A stretch of DNA of 64,000 nt from Photorhabdus asymbiotica. GTDB lineage: Bacteria > Pseudomonadota > Gammaproteobacteria > Enterobacterales > Enterobacteriaceae. The notes under the pieces were generated by a model. The model was not told the DNA's origin, searched no databases, and saw only the letters and a list, made by a program, of their open reading frames with translations. Numbering within the stretch: the first letter of the stretch is position 1; the number at the start of each line of letters is the position of its first letter. This document shows, piece after piece, positions 25,234 through 35,300 of the stretch. The stretch is taken from the NCBI RefSeq assembly GCF_003634575.1, contig NZ_RBLJ01000001.1, positions 1,240,001 through 1,304,000 on the forward strand. The letters are read 5' to 3'. Both the position numbers and the translations under genes were made by a program.

Positions 25234-25734
25234 TTAACGTAACCAAAATGGTGGATCGTTTGGGCTTAAGGCATCGTATTGCTCAAGGGGGCAATTAATC
25301 TCATCAATGTAATATGGTGTATCAGTAAAACCAATTCTTACAGGGATATATTCATTAAGCTCTTGATAATAAACTTCAGTGCATTCCAATGCTTCAGAAA
25401 ATGCACTAAAGATCCTTTTAAAAACAACTAATAGAGACTCTCCGTTCAGATTTAATTTCGTATTATTTACATTCACTCCTAACGACATCCAATCAATATC
25501 TTTAGCTGATATCTGTGAAAATGACCTTTCTATGCTATCAAGATCTTTTTTGACATTTGATAGTTCCTCATATTTCAAAGAACGCCGATAGAGATTTTCT
25601 GTAACCCAAGGATATTTACTCCCTTTATTACGATGTTCCAATAACGTTACCACTAAATTAAAAAATCCATTTATATCAGATGCAGGGCCTATTTCAGCTA
25701 ATGTCATAGCAGCATGTATACCAACATTTTTCAT
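25234..25734 (-). CDS. Candidate immunity protein for the PD-(D/E)xK orphan toxin
   Basis: This 166-residue acidic, soluble protein lacks a signal peptide. It follows directly after an orphan contact-dependent toxin module, which is the usual place of its cognate immunity gene. Its ATG overlaps by ATGA the stop codon of what was the toxin's original reading frame (see 25823). A family such as Imm70 is possible from the N-terminal GPASDINGFFNLVVTLLE pattern, but I am not sure. Expression would depend on read-through or a local promoter. Confidence 0.6.
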   Translation of the reverse strand: MKNVGIHAAMTLAEIGPASDINGFFNLVVTLLEHRNKGSKYPWVTENLYRRSLKYEELSNVKKDLDSIERSFSQISAKDIDWMSLGVNVNNTKLNLNGESLLVVFKRIFSAFSEALECTEVYYQELNEYIPVRIGFTDTPYYIDEINCPLEQYDALSPNDPPFWLR

Positions 25735-25822
25735 TCTGTTTTAAACCTAATGGATGATGAACTTATAGCGCCATTTGATTTCTGCACTATACGTTGAACT
25801 ATTTGCATTTTTTGCTTGGCAG

Positions 25823-26413
25823 TTATTGCTTATCCCTAACATCAATAACAACCCGTTGTTCCATCCCTGCTGGAAGGTTTTTCTGCCGCTCAATCGCCTG
25901 TTTGGCAACATTATTAATCAAGCTCTTTTTATTCGTTGCAATATTATAGTTTTTCACTTCAATACTGCAAACATTGCCCTGACACCAATCTGGGCGAACA
26001 CTACCTTTAGTTCCATCAGGGACTTCCTTACCCTCTTTAAATGTCACTTGACCATTCCAGCCATCTCCTAAATCTTTTCCTACGTCGATTTCTGACTGCT
26101 TATGACCGGGGCGTGAGATTGATGTGATTTCATCACTGGCCTTATTAATAAGCTTAGACGCTTCCCCAACGTCACCTTTCTGTAAGGCTTTCTCTGCTGC
26201 CTTTATAGCCTTCCCAGCGGCATCACCCACTCCCGGAATAATCGCGGCGGCGGCGGCCAGATAATCTAATGCACTCTGTGCTTCAACAAAGCCTTTGATA
26301 TCGCCGACAATCGGCACGAAGTCAGTACCAAGACTGATAATATCACCCGCTTGTTTACATGCCTCCGGTGATTGCTGACAAAAGGTGCCCTTTTTCTCCT
26401 CGTAGGTTTTTAT
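25823..26413 (-). pseudogene. Orphan CDI-type toxin module with PD-(D/E)xK nuclease motif (frameshifted tail)
   Basis: The frame is open from 26413 without its own normal start and begins with YEEKKGTFCQQSPEACKQAGD, the same pre-toxin linker as in TpsA. The linker continues to about 26125 (PIVGDIKGF, ALDYLAAAAAIIPG, KALQKGDVGEA). The toxin part (about 100 residues) holds RPDWCQGNVCSIEVKNYN, a textbook PD-x8-ExK nuclease site. The frame stops at 25823 after VIDVRDKQ, but a shift of one base lets translation continue for about 31 more codons (AITAKQKMQIVQRIV...) to a stop at 25731 overlapping the immunity ATG. So a one-base deletion near 25826-25835 seems to have cut the toxin tail. Confidence 0.65.
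26126..26411 (-). repeat. Pre-toxin linker repeat, copy D
   Basis: Precedes the PD-(D/E)xK module and retains the YEEKK codons upstream of FCQQSPEACK. Confidence 0.78.
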
Positions 26414-26488
26414 TTACAGTGGGCATTCGACACGATAGAACGTTAAATAAGGCCGAAAGATAGCGGGGATCTCCCGGCCTTATCAGGT

Positions 26489-26806
26489 TTATGTTTTACT
26501 CAAGATCAGCGCTTTCCATTGTTCAAGATAACCTTTGAACTCTTCTATACTAGTAATTTTCAGACTTTCTTCTGTGTACTCATTAAAAATTTCGACGCCA
26601 TCAGGTTTGATGGTGACAGTATGGGCATTGCCCGTACCCTCCCATTGTGGCAATTCGCTATTATTGACTGATTCACATAAAGAAATATATTCGTTCACAC
26701 CACGCAGGCTACCTTGAACATCTCCACTTAAAAAATCTGCTAACACATGACGCTCATATTCAATATCCACTTCAAGATACCCATCTTTACCAATAAAAAA
26801 TCTCAT
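26489..26806 (-). CDS. Candidate immunity protein for EndoU toxin
   Basis: This 105-residue acidic protein lies 7 bp downstream of the EndoU orphan toxin frame, on the same strand, the standard toxin-immunity arrangement. The C-terminal half (VTIKPDGVEIFNEYTEE...EEFKGYLEQWKALI) loosely resembles the YacL/UPF0231-like proteins that often accompany such nucleases. It is likely to inhibit the toxin. The assignment rests mostly on position. Confidence 0.6.
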   Translation of the reverse strand: MRFFIGKDGYLEVDIEYERHVLADFLSGDVQGSLRGVNEYISLCESVNNSELPQWEGTGNAHTVTIKPDGVEIFNEYTEESLKITSIEEFKGYLEQWKALILSKT

Positions 26807-26813
26807 ATTGCCT

Positions 26814-27476
26814 CTAATAGTATTTTGGAAAAGCAGTATTTATATTGCCTGAAGCATCAAGCCATCCTTCTATTTTGATTCCGCTCGGTGATGTTCCTGA
26901 CCATTTGCCATTTGGTTGTATAGTGCCGTTTTGATAAGCTCCTCTAATTTCTGACATTATTTTTTGTCGGTTCCAAGATTGAGGGAAAAACGTTGAATCA
27001 GCTCCTTTTGGTATCCACTGATTTGTCTTAACATCAAATATTTCAACCTTTCCTTGGTAAACACCCTGAGCGTTTGGTGGGTTTGTAATTTCGGTGATAC
27101 GAGCCTTCCCTTGATGACCTATACTTACTTCATGATGAAAACCAACCGCTTTTCCTCTCTGGTTTATTTCACCATGAAAAACATACTCAGAATTAATTTT
27201 TGGAACTGTTTTAGGCTTAGGGGCCAATCCTAGCGTATCACGAGCTTGATTAATAAGCGTAGAAGCTTCCCCAACGTCACCTTTCTGTAAGGCTTTCTCT
27301 GCTGTCTTTATAGCCTTCCCTGCGGCATCACCCGCTCCCGGAATAATCGCGGCGGCGGCCAGATAATCTAACGCACTCTGTGCTTCAACAAAGCCTTTGA
27401 TATCGCCGACAATCGGCACAAAATCAGTACCAAGGCTGATAATGTCACCCGCTTGTTTACATGCCTCCGGTGACTG
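26814..27476 (-). CDS. Orphan CDI-type toxin module, bacterial EndoU RNase
   Basis: A displaced toxin cassette. The linker begins after an in-frame TAG at 27477-27479 (where TpsA has a glutamine codon) with SPEACKQAGDIISLGTDFVPIVGDIKGF and continues to about 27235. The last ~130 residues match the bacterial EndoU fold: the FHGEINQRGKAVGFHHEV histidine region, ITEITNPPNAQGVYQGKVEI, the TFFPQSWNRQKIMSEI helix, GTIQPNGKWSGTSPSGIKIEG and the NINTAFPKY ending. EndoU toxins cleave RNA. A GTG at 27419 could allow internal initiation; otherwise the module is silent until recombined onto tpsA. One alanine of the linker is deleted compared with the other copies. Confidence 0.75.
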   Translation of the reverse strand, partial: QSPEACKQAGDIISLGTDFVPIVGDIKGFVEAQSALDYLAAAAIIPGAGDAAGKAIKTAEKALQKGDVGEASTLINQARDTLGLAPKPKTVPKINSEYVFHGEINQRGKAVGFHHEVSIGHQGKARITEITNPPNAQGVYQGKVEIFDVKTNQWIPKGADSTFFPQSWNRQKIMSEIRGAYQNGTIQPNGKWSGTSPSGIKIEGWLDASGNINTAFPKYY

Positions 27477-27489
27477 CTAGCAAAAGGCC
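27240..27489 (-). repeat. Pre-toxin linker repeat, copy C
   Basis: Precedes the EndoU module. A CAG to TAG change (27477-27479) puts a stop codon inside the linker, and one alanine codon is missing. Confidence 0.78.
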
Positions 27490-27545
27490 GAAAGCCCACG
27501 TGATGTAGGCTTTCAGTTCAAACTTACTGGAAGCTCTAACAGTTA

Positions 27546-27983
27546 TTAAGCCTGTAATGATATTTTAGCCAATCGACCATCTTGGGCAAATTCCATATGT
27601 AAGGCATAGTCATTACTTTCATACTTTATCCATCTATTGATATACCCCAATAGCATATCTGGCTTACCACCGCCACTTGCCGGTGGTTTTCCTTTTACTT
27701 CTACAACGTCTTTTTCTTTATTATCGATTCCTATTCCCGGAGGTAATTCCCCTTGATATATCGAAAAACCTTCTTCTGGTTTCATGAAGAAAGTAATTTG
27801 GGTTACCAAATCATTTTCCAATAAAAACAATATGCCTGCCTGAAAGAATGAATAATAAATCCTCTTACCTAACATATCAGTTGTAACTACAGGTAATTCA
27901 CCAATATCTTGAGGTAACAAGACAAAAATATTATTCACACTAGATTCATTAATCATGCTAATGTAATCTCGCCATCTCAACAT
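27546..27983 (-). CDS. Candidate immunity protein for the HDH-motif orphan toxin
   Basis: This 145-residue soluble protein starts with an ATG that shares one base with the toxin stop codon (TAATG), indicating coupled translation. It is rich in aromatic and acidic residues and has no signal peptide. No family is recognised. Position makes it the likely inhibitor of the module at 27983-28561. Confidence 0.6.
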   Translation of the reverse strand: MLRWRDYISMINESSVNNIFVLLPQDIGELPVVTTDMLGKRIYYSFFQAGILFLLENDLVTQITFFMKPEEGFSIYQGELPPGIGIDNKEKDVVEVKGKPPASGGGKPDMLLGYINRWIKYESNDYALHMEFAQDGRLAKISLQA

Positions 27984-28561
27984 TATTCAGACACTCCCAT
28001 CTGACGATTACGCTCTATGATTTTTTTAATAGCTTGGTCAACTAACTTAGGATCATATCCACGTTCTATCATATTAACTCTTAATGTTTCAGTATCACGA
28101 CACACTGCACCACATAAATCTGCTGCGTCCTGATTCACCTGTTCTGATGTATTTTTACCTCTATAAGTTCGACTCTCAGCATGAGCATCTTTAGGAAGTT
28201 CAACAGCAGTAGCATTATTATACAGAGTCTTTTCTTCTTGAGGTGTTAACTTTCTTCCAAGTTTATTTTCTTTGGCTTTCCTAAGGGCAGCAAAAGATGG
28301 AATATGATCGTGTTCAAGATTATCTCCGACTACAGCTTTAGACTTCAGTTCCTTATAGGGACCAACGTCGAGAGGTTTCACTGCTTGAATTTCATCACTA
28401 GCCTTATTAATAAGCTTAGACGCTTCCCCAACATCACCTTTCTGTAAGGCTTTCTCTACCGCCTTGATAGTTTTCCCGGCGGCATCACCCGCTCCCGGAA
28501 TAATCGCTGCGGCGGCTGCCAGATAATCTAATGCACTCTGTGCTTCAACAAAGCCTTTGAT
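27983..28561 (-). CDS. Orphan CDI-type toxin module, candidate HNH-like nuclease
   Basis: The open frame lacks a normal start. It begins abruptly at IKGFVEAQSALDYL, i.e. the pre-toxin linker cut at its KGF region and joined to an older toxin fragment. The linker runs to about 28390. The toxin part (about 130 residues) contains GDNLEHDHIPSFAALRKAKE, then YNNATAVELPKDAHAESRTYRG and CGAVCRDTETLR. A His/Asp cluster early and an H..SRTY motif later are reminiscent of HNH-type toxin nucleases; I do not assign a named family. An internal GTG at 28381 could serve as a start. Confidence 0.6.
   Translation of the reverse strand: MKGFVEAQSALDYLAAAAAIIPGAGDAAGKTIKAVEKALQKGDVGEASKLINKASDEIQAVKPLDVGPYKELKSKAVVGDNLEHDHIPSFAALRKAKENKLGRKLTPQEEKTLYNNATAVELPKDAHAESRTYRGKNTSEQVNQDAADLCGAVCRDTETLRVNMIERGYDPKLVDQAIKKIIERNRQMGVSE
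28390..28561 (-). repeat. Pre-toxin linker repeat, copy B (truncated)
   Basis: Starts inside the KGF codons and lacks the FCQQSPEACK part. The joint with the DUF6883-like fragment lies at about 28561. Confidence 0.75.
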
Positions 28562-29142
28562 GTTGATGATCCAAGATCATATATCCACCCTGTACGAACA
28601 ATCGCTGTTTTGCCGTTTGGTCCAGTAATTGGCATGTCAATAATTATTCTTTGACCAAACTTATCAACATTACCAAGAATAGCTTTATTCGTTTTAGCCC
28701 CTGCCTGTATTTTAGATATTAAATCGGCACAGCACCGGATTGGCTTTACAGCCTTCAAGCGCAACACGCCCTGCCGTTGCCATTTCAGCCGAGCCCGCAA
28801 TCAATATATGACCGCCATAAACCAGCGCATAGCCGCCTGCCGCCACTGCGGTGACGGCAATCGCTGCATCCCGCCGCGCAACGACGCGCTCTTTCGCAGC
28901 TTTATCCCCTTTCTCTGCCGCTAATATATCTTTTTGATTATCTACCGATAACTGATACAGCATATGCTCAGTCATGTTATTACGATAGACCAGCTCCGCG
29001 CTGTTTGCCGCTCTGTTTCATTCTTGTACGCAGGTTCAAATAGCCTGCTTTCCAGCGAAGCCGCCAGCGCTGAGGCTATGGCCCGCATAAACCAGCGCAT
29101 AGCCGCCTGCTACCTGCGGTTACGGCATAAGCTAGGTTTTCG
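28562..29142 (-). pseudogene. Degraded FhaB/CdiA C-terminal fragment with DUF6883-like toxin end
   Basis: The reading frame changes several times. Around 29080-28976 the translation shows AGGYALVYAGHSLSAGG and AYKNETERQTA in different frames. From 28975 it reads MTEHMLYQLSVDNQ...AVTAVAAGGYALVYGGH...CKANPVLC, a pre-toxin region typical of Photorhabdus TPS exoproteins. After another shift it reads ADLISKIQAGAKTNKAILGN and GPNGKTAIVRTGWIYDLGSS, which looks like a DUF6883-type toxin. It is then truncated and fused out of frame to the next module's linker at about 28561. Two partial repeats of the AGGYALVYGGH segment lie here, so it results from more than one event. Confidence 0.65.
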
Positions 29143-29397
29143 TTAAATTAAACCAAGAGATTCTGGTAATCCTTTAACATACTCATACGTGTCACCGGTA
29201 TAATTCTCTGATAAATCGTAGAAAATCATAACTACCTCTTGTTTCTCATCATCATTAAGTAACTGAAGTTCCGCTGCCATCTGTTCCATTATTTCTATTG
29301 CTGAATCCGGATTAAGCAGTTCTTCACTTGTAAACTCCAAAAATATGGCAAGATCAATAATTACCTTTACAAGCCTAATATTGCTATTCTTTAACAA
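29143..29397 (-). CDS. Immunity protein for the TpsA C-terminal toxin (CdiI-like)
   Basis: This 84-residue acidic protein overlaps the end of tpsA by 14 bp, the usual arrangement for a CdiI/immunity gene. It is helical and rich in Glu/Asp with no signal peptide, suitable for binding a basic nuclease toxin in the cytoplasm. The family is not recognised. The call depends on position. Confidence 0.7.
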   Translation of the reverse strand: MLKNSNIRLVKVIIDLAIFLEFTSEELLNPDSAIEIMEQMAAELQLLNDDEKQEVVMIFYDLSENYTGDTYEYVKGLPESLGLI

Positions 29398-32300
29398 CTT
29401 TCACCTCTATGTTTTTGATTCCAAGTTCATCGAACATCTTTTGTGCTCTATTCGCCTGAGTTTGATCTGGTACTTCCCAACGTCCTGTCATACCATTGCG
29501 CTTTAACGCATCTGATTGTCGTAATGCCTGATCTTTAGCTTTTTGGGTTGTCACAACGGATATTTTTCTATCTATCATGACATTATCATCTACACCATCA
29601 AACCTAACAGGCTTGTTTTTTCCATCAGCGTCTATCCTATCAATACTGGGAGCCTGCCCTTTTTTAGTTTCAATATTTGAACGAGCACCTGACGCAGAAT
29701 CATTATAGCCTTTAGCCCGTTGACTCATGCTTGCGTTTTCATCAACCCATTTAACTTTTATTGCATCACTAGCCTTATTAATAAGCGTAGAAGCTTCTCC
29801 AACGTCACCTTTCTGTAAGGCTTTCTCTGCCGCCTTGATAGTTTTCCCGGCGGCATCACCCGCTCCCGGAATAATCGCTGCGGCGGCTGCCAGATAATCT
29901 AACGCGCTTTCGGCCTCGGCAAAGCCTTTGATATCGCCGACAATCGGCACAAAATCAGTACCAAGACTGATAATATCACCCGCTTGTTTACATGCCTCCG
30001 GTGACTGCTGACAAAAGGCTTGCTTTTTCTCCTCGTAGGCGTTGATTGTGCCTGACTTTTCTTTCTCTGCGGCAGACAGAAGATGCGCCAGCGAATTGTA
30101 CACCATCACTATTTCCCCGGCATTGGCACCGCTGTTCGCGCCCTCTGCACTGTTGGTGGCAATCGCCCCCGCAACGCCGCCAATGATTTTACCTCCTGCC
30201 TGTATTGCCATCGGGTCGCTAAAGGTGTTCTCCAGTGTGATAGCCGCCAGCTCCGCGGCTAAGGCCCCTACCGCCGCTCCTTTGGCATCCCCGCCACCAA
30301 TCTCCACCGCCAACGCAGATACCGCCGCATGGTTAATCGCTTTACCCGGCACCCCCAGAATCTGGCCTTTATCACCAATCAATCCGGCCCCTTCCGCGTT
30401 AATCTGATTACCCACATTGCTCAGTAACGCCGCTTGCAGATTGTCCGTAAAACTGCCGCCATTTATGGCCGTACCGAGGGTTGAGCTTACGATGGATTGC
30501 ACCGCTACACGCTGAGCTACCTGACTCCAATTATGATTACTCAATAAGGGAAGCTGCGCTTTTACGGGATCGACCACGCCTGTTCCTTCCACTAATTTTC
30601 CCCAGCCCATCGTGTGGTCTAGCCCCCCTAATGCGCCACCCACCGCTATTTGGGCCACCAGTGATTTGACAGCATCGCGTTGCGCTAAGACGGCCAGAGT
30701 CTGGGTGAGATTGCCTCTATTTTCGACTAAGGCCACCGCCGCCTGCGAGGTCAACCCTATCATCCCGCCATACGCCGCCCCATAAACCGCACTCGCCGTA
30801 GCTCCGGTGGCCCCTGTCGCCCCCACAGCACTACTTCCCGCCAAAGCCGCCACACCCGAGCCGGCAGTCACCGCCGCCACCGCAATCGCTATCACCGCAC
30901 CCACCACGGGGTTTAAGTGTTCACTTTTCTTGTCCCAGCTGCTGTAAGCGTCCTTAACCTCGTTCCACTGGACGTCATTACGATCCCGAAGATTTTTCAA
31001 CCATTCGGTCCCGGGGGTGTTACCCAGTCTCCCCAACGTGTCTTCCAGTAACTGCCCCTCCTGCACTTTCACAGCCGCACTGATGCCTTTTGCCGCTTCC
31101 ACCGTCAGCGTACCGCCAACATGCACTGACGGGATGACCCAGGTCTGCTCATGGTGGCCTTTATCGTGCTGCGTAATAAAAAAGCCCGTTGATGTCGTGA
31201 GGGTCTGCTCAATATCCGTATTGGGCATCGCCCTGAAGTTCACTTTCCCGCTCTGGCTGGTGATTGTCGCGTTTTTATCGGTTTCTATCCGGCTCGCTTC
31301 TAATGTCACATCATCTTTTGCCCTCAGGTTAATATCCCCACCGGCAGTCAATTCCGTGACTTTGTTGGTATTCTTGATTTGTATTTTATGTTCCGTTTTA
31401 GAACCAAATATTTGACACGATTTCAGAGGACCAAAACCTTTACAGCTTTTCTTCGTTTCTTCCCACCGGTAAGCTTCTTCCATCGCCTGCGCATAGAGAA
31501 AACCACCGGTTGCCGCGATATCTATCACACCTTTGGCAATTAATTCCGTTGCCTGGAATAACAGACTGCCCTGAGCGCGAATAGTTAATGCCCCTCCACT
31601 CTTCAGCCGGCTGGCATGTTGCGTAAAGCGCTCAATATTCCCCTCGCGGCTAAATTCCCGTCGCGACTCAAAGCGAATATTCCCCCCTGCGGAAAGCTGC
31701 ATATCCCTGCCGGCGGTCAAACTCGTTCCGGCAGTCAGCAGGTTGCCGGCAGCCACTAAGGTGAGATGTTGAGCCGCATTGACGGCACTGGTGGCATACA
31801 GGTCTTGTGGATTGCCATCATTAGCCGGCGAATATTTCTGGGCCGAGAAGATTAAATCCCGGCCCGCGTTAACCGAGACATTGCCCTGAGTCGAGGTTAA
31901 TCCCGCTATCCCCGCGATATCGCCCCCCGCGCTGAGTTGCAGGTGCTCACCCGCCGTAATTTGCGTGCCTGATGCGGATAAATCAAACAGAGGGGCTGAC
32001 ACTTCCGGCGTAGGGGGACGAGACAGATCGATATCACGACCCGCGCTTAATGTGACCTGTTGCCCCGCACCGATACGCGCCTGCCGCAACATGAAATTCT
32101 GCCCCGCAAACAGATGAATATTGCCCGCAGCATTCAATTGACTTCGACTGGCATTAAGGTTTCGGCCCGCACTTAAGGTCAGATGACGAGATTGATCTAA
32201 CCGGGTACCGGAAAGATCCAGATCGTTGCCGGCCGAAATGCGCAAATGATTATCAGCTGAAATGACCGGCAAGGCATCCAGCCGGAGGTCGCCTTCACGC

Positions 32301-35300
32301 ACCAGCAGCTCAACATTTTCCCCCTTCAATGCCGCCTGAAAGGCTTTAATCTTATTGCCGGCTATTAAGGTCAGGGTGTCCTTTGCCGCCAGTTTAACCC
32401 GATCGGCATCCATGTCATGACCCGCGTTTAACGTGATGGTGTTTGATTCATCGAACAAAAGCCCCGGGAGAGCCAGTGTGTGATTCGCGAACATCTGCAC
32501 ACGGTTACTGGCCGAAATACGCGAACCGTCATCCCCCATCCGGATGTCACCTGCGCGCGCGAGAAGCTCAACATTTTCCCCTTTCAGCCCGGTTTGACGG
32601 GCGGTAATATTGTTGCCCGCCCTCAGGGTCAGATTGTTCTGTGCAGCCAATTTAACCCGGCTGACATCCATGTCATGACCCGCATTTAACGTGATGGTGT
32701 GGGCTTTATCGAACCAAAGACCATAAAGGTCCAGCTTGTGAGCCGCGAATATCTGCACATTATTGCCCGCCGAAATACGCGACCCCTCCCCACTCATCCG
32801 GATGTCGCCTTCACGCGTCAGCAGTTCAACATTTTCTCCCGTCAACTCAGCCTGAAAGGCGTCAATCTCGTTACCCGCCATCAGGGTCAGATTGCGCCTG
32901 GCCGCCAGTTTATTTTGGTGGGCATTCATGCTACGGTCGGCGGTGACGGCCAGATCATTTTCCGCGTTTAGGTGACCCATACTGATAATGTCACCGGCAT
33001 GCAGCAGAATGTTTTTCGCCGCGATGAACGCCGTTCCGTTGAATTGATGAATAAAATCCGCCACCACATTCAGACCGGCTGAGAGTTTACCGGCCATCCC
33101 GTTGTTAATGTCGTGACCGGTTAAGATGAGATTTTTCTGCGCCTGAAACTGGCTTTGACTGTTATCCAGCCTGGTCGCATTGATATAAGCATTCGCCCCA
33201 GCATCCAGGTTAGCCTGACCGGTATGGCGGAATGCTTTGGTGCGAATAATGATATCGCCCTGATGGGTTTTCAGTGTCGCCGCATCATTGTTAATCTCCG
33301 TGCTGAGATGACCGCTCGCATCTTTTTGCAGCCAGAGATGACCCCTGGCCTGAATCAGGCCCTGATTCTGATTATCCAAACGCTCAACAAACAGACGCAT
33401 ATCCCCTTCAGCGATCATGTTACCCCGATTGCTCAGCGTGTTCGTGGCCAGCGTCATCTCTTTCCCGGCACACACCTGACTCTGTGCTGAGGTTTGCATG
33501 TCTTTACTGCTGACGTTGATATCCGCTTTGGCCTGTACATTTCCCAGCATAACCGGACCATCAGCAATGACACAGATATCGCCTTGCGTTGCCGTCAGAT
33601 GAGTGAGATTGACCGCTTTACCCGGCTCGGTGCTCACTAAACGGATTTTATGGGCCGAGATCCCTCCCAATGACCCGATATCTATCGCACGCCTGGGGGA
33701 ATAATCTTCCCCTGTCATGGGGACAAGGGTTCCACGCCTGAAATCAACCTGATTAGGGCCTTGTGTCAAAGTCAGGTTTTTCGCCTGCACGTTGCCGTTA
33801 ACCAGGGTGGCCCGGCTGATAATATCAACATCATCCTGTGCCGTGGCATCCAGCCCCTTTTCGCTAATGGTGATAATGCCTTTTTTCACGGCCAAGGCCG
33901 CTAACGCCCCATCTTTATCAAACACCGACTGACCGGTCGATAAGGTGACCGCCAGCGTATGGATAAAGCCACAGCCGTGACAGGTTATGCCGTTCGGATT
34001 GGTGATAAAAACCGGGGCTGTTTGTCCCGCCACTTCCAGCAGTCCTTGCAAATTGGAAGCTACTGTCCCCACCACTTCATTAATGATCAGTGCGGCCGAT
34101 TTTCCGTTGAAGTGAGGGTTAGCGCCCATGGCACCGGCCAGTACAGACTGAGTGGCCCCGGTCGCATTATTGAACACCAGTCCCGAAGCCCCCACATTAA
34201 ACTCCCGATAACGGTTATGTGAAATACCGCGGGAATTAGGTGCCGCAATCTGGATAACAGGCAGGTTATTTATCACGGCAATCCGCGTTTGCCTATCCGC
34301 CAGTTGAATCCCGGGTATGCCACCGGCTATTTCTGGGATATTGAGGGTCAGTTGGGGCGCGCGGTCTAATGCGCGGTCAATCAACGCCGACGTCACCGGG
34401 GTATATTTTCCTTCAACTAAAGGCAACACGGGGCTGTTTTCAGCAATGGCAACCGCCCCTTCTGCTGACAGAGTTGCCTGGCTATCGGTCATACCCAAGC
34501 CGGCTATCAGAGTTAAATGGTTGCCGGCGGTGACCTGATCAACATCTATTGAGTGACCACTGGTCAAGGTCATGTCTTTCCCGGCGGTCAGGGCGGTACC
34601 ATGCAGATTTATCCCCATACCCGCGTGGAGTTCAATATTCTCATCCGCCGCTAAACGTGGATGAATATCTATCCCCCCGTTACCCGCCAGAAAGATATTT
34701 TTCGCCCGGTTAATTAACGTCTGTGAAAGGGAAATGCCCTGCTCAGACAAAATACGTAACGTATTTGCCGCCGACATTGTGGGTAAGATCGGTACGCCTT
34801 CTGCGATGGAATATTTTCCAGAGGAAATATGAATACCGCCACCGCGGGCAATCAGGGTCACGTCATGACCTGAAATATCGGTGTCCTGCACGGTAAAAAG
34901 ATCCTGTCCCTGTAGCAGAGCATGGTTCCCAGCGTTAACATTTCCCCCATCTAAGGACAATGCTTTCGCTGTAATGGTGACATCACCGCCGGCACGAATG
35001 CCTCCCTGATTCTGCCAGGTATCGGTGGTCACGGTCAGATTTTGTCCGGCTTGTATATGACTCTGCTGCGCCGTTTCAATGCCTTGACTGCGCAGGTTGA
35101 TGTCCGTTTTGGCCTGTACCTCCCCCAGCATAACCGGCCCCTCGGTGGTCACACTGATATCACCTTGCGTTGCCGTCAGATGGGTGAGATTGACCGCTTT
35201 ACCCGGCTCGGTACTCACTAAACGGATTTTATTGGCATACATTCCCCCCAATGAGCCGGTATCAATCGCTTCCCAGGGGGTATAACCTTCCCCTGCAATG

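Noticed and set aside
28964-29146. 60-codon plus-strand frame in the toxin graveyard
   Set aside because: The opposite strand carries recognisable fragments of exoprotein sequence, so the plus frame is a shadow of a decayed gene.
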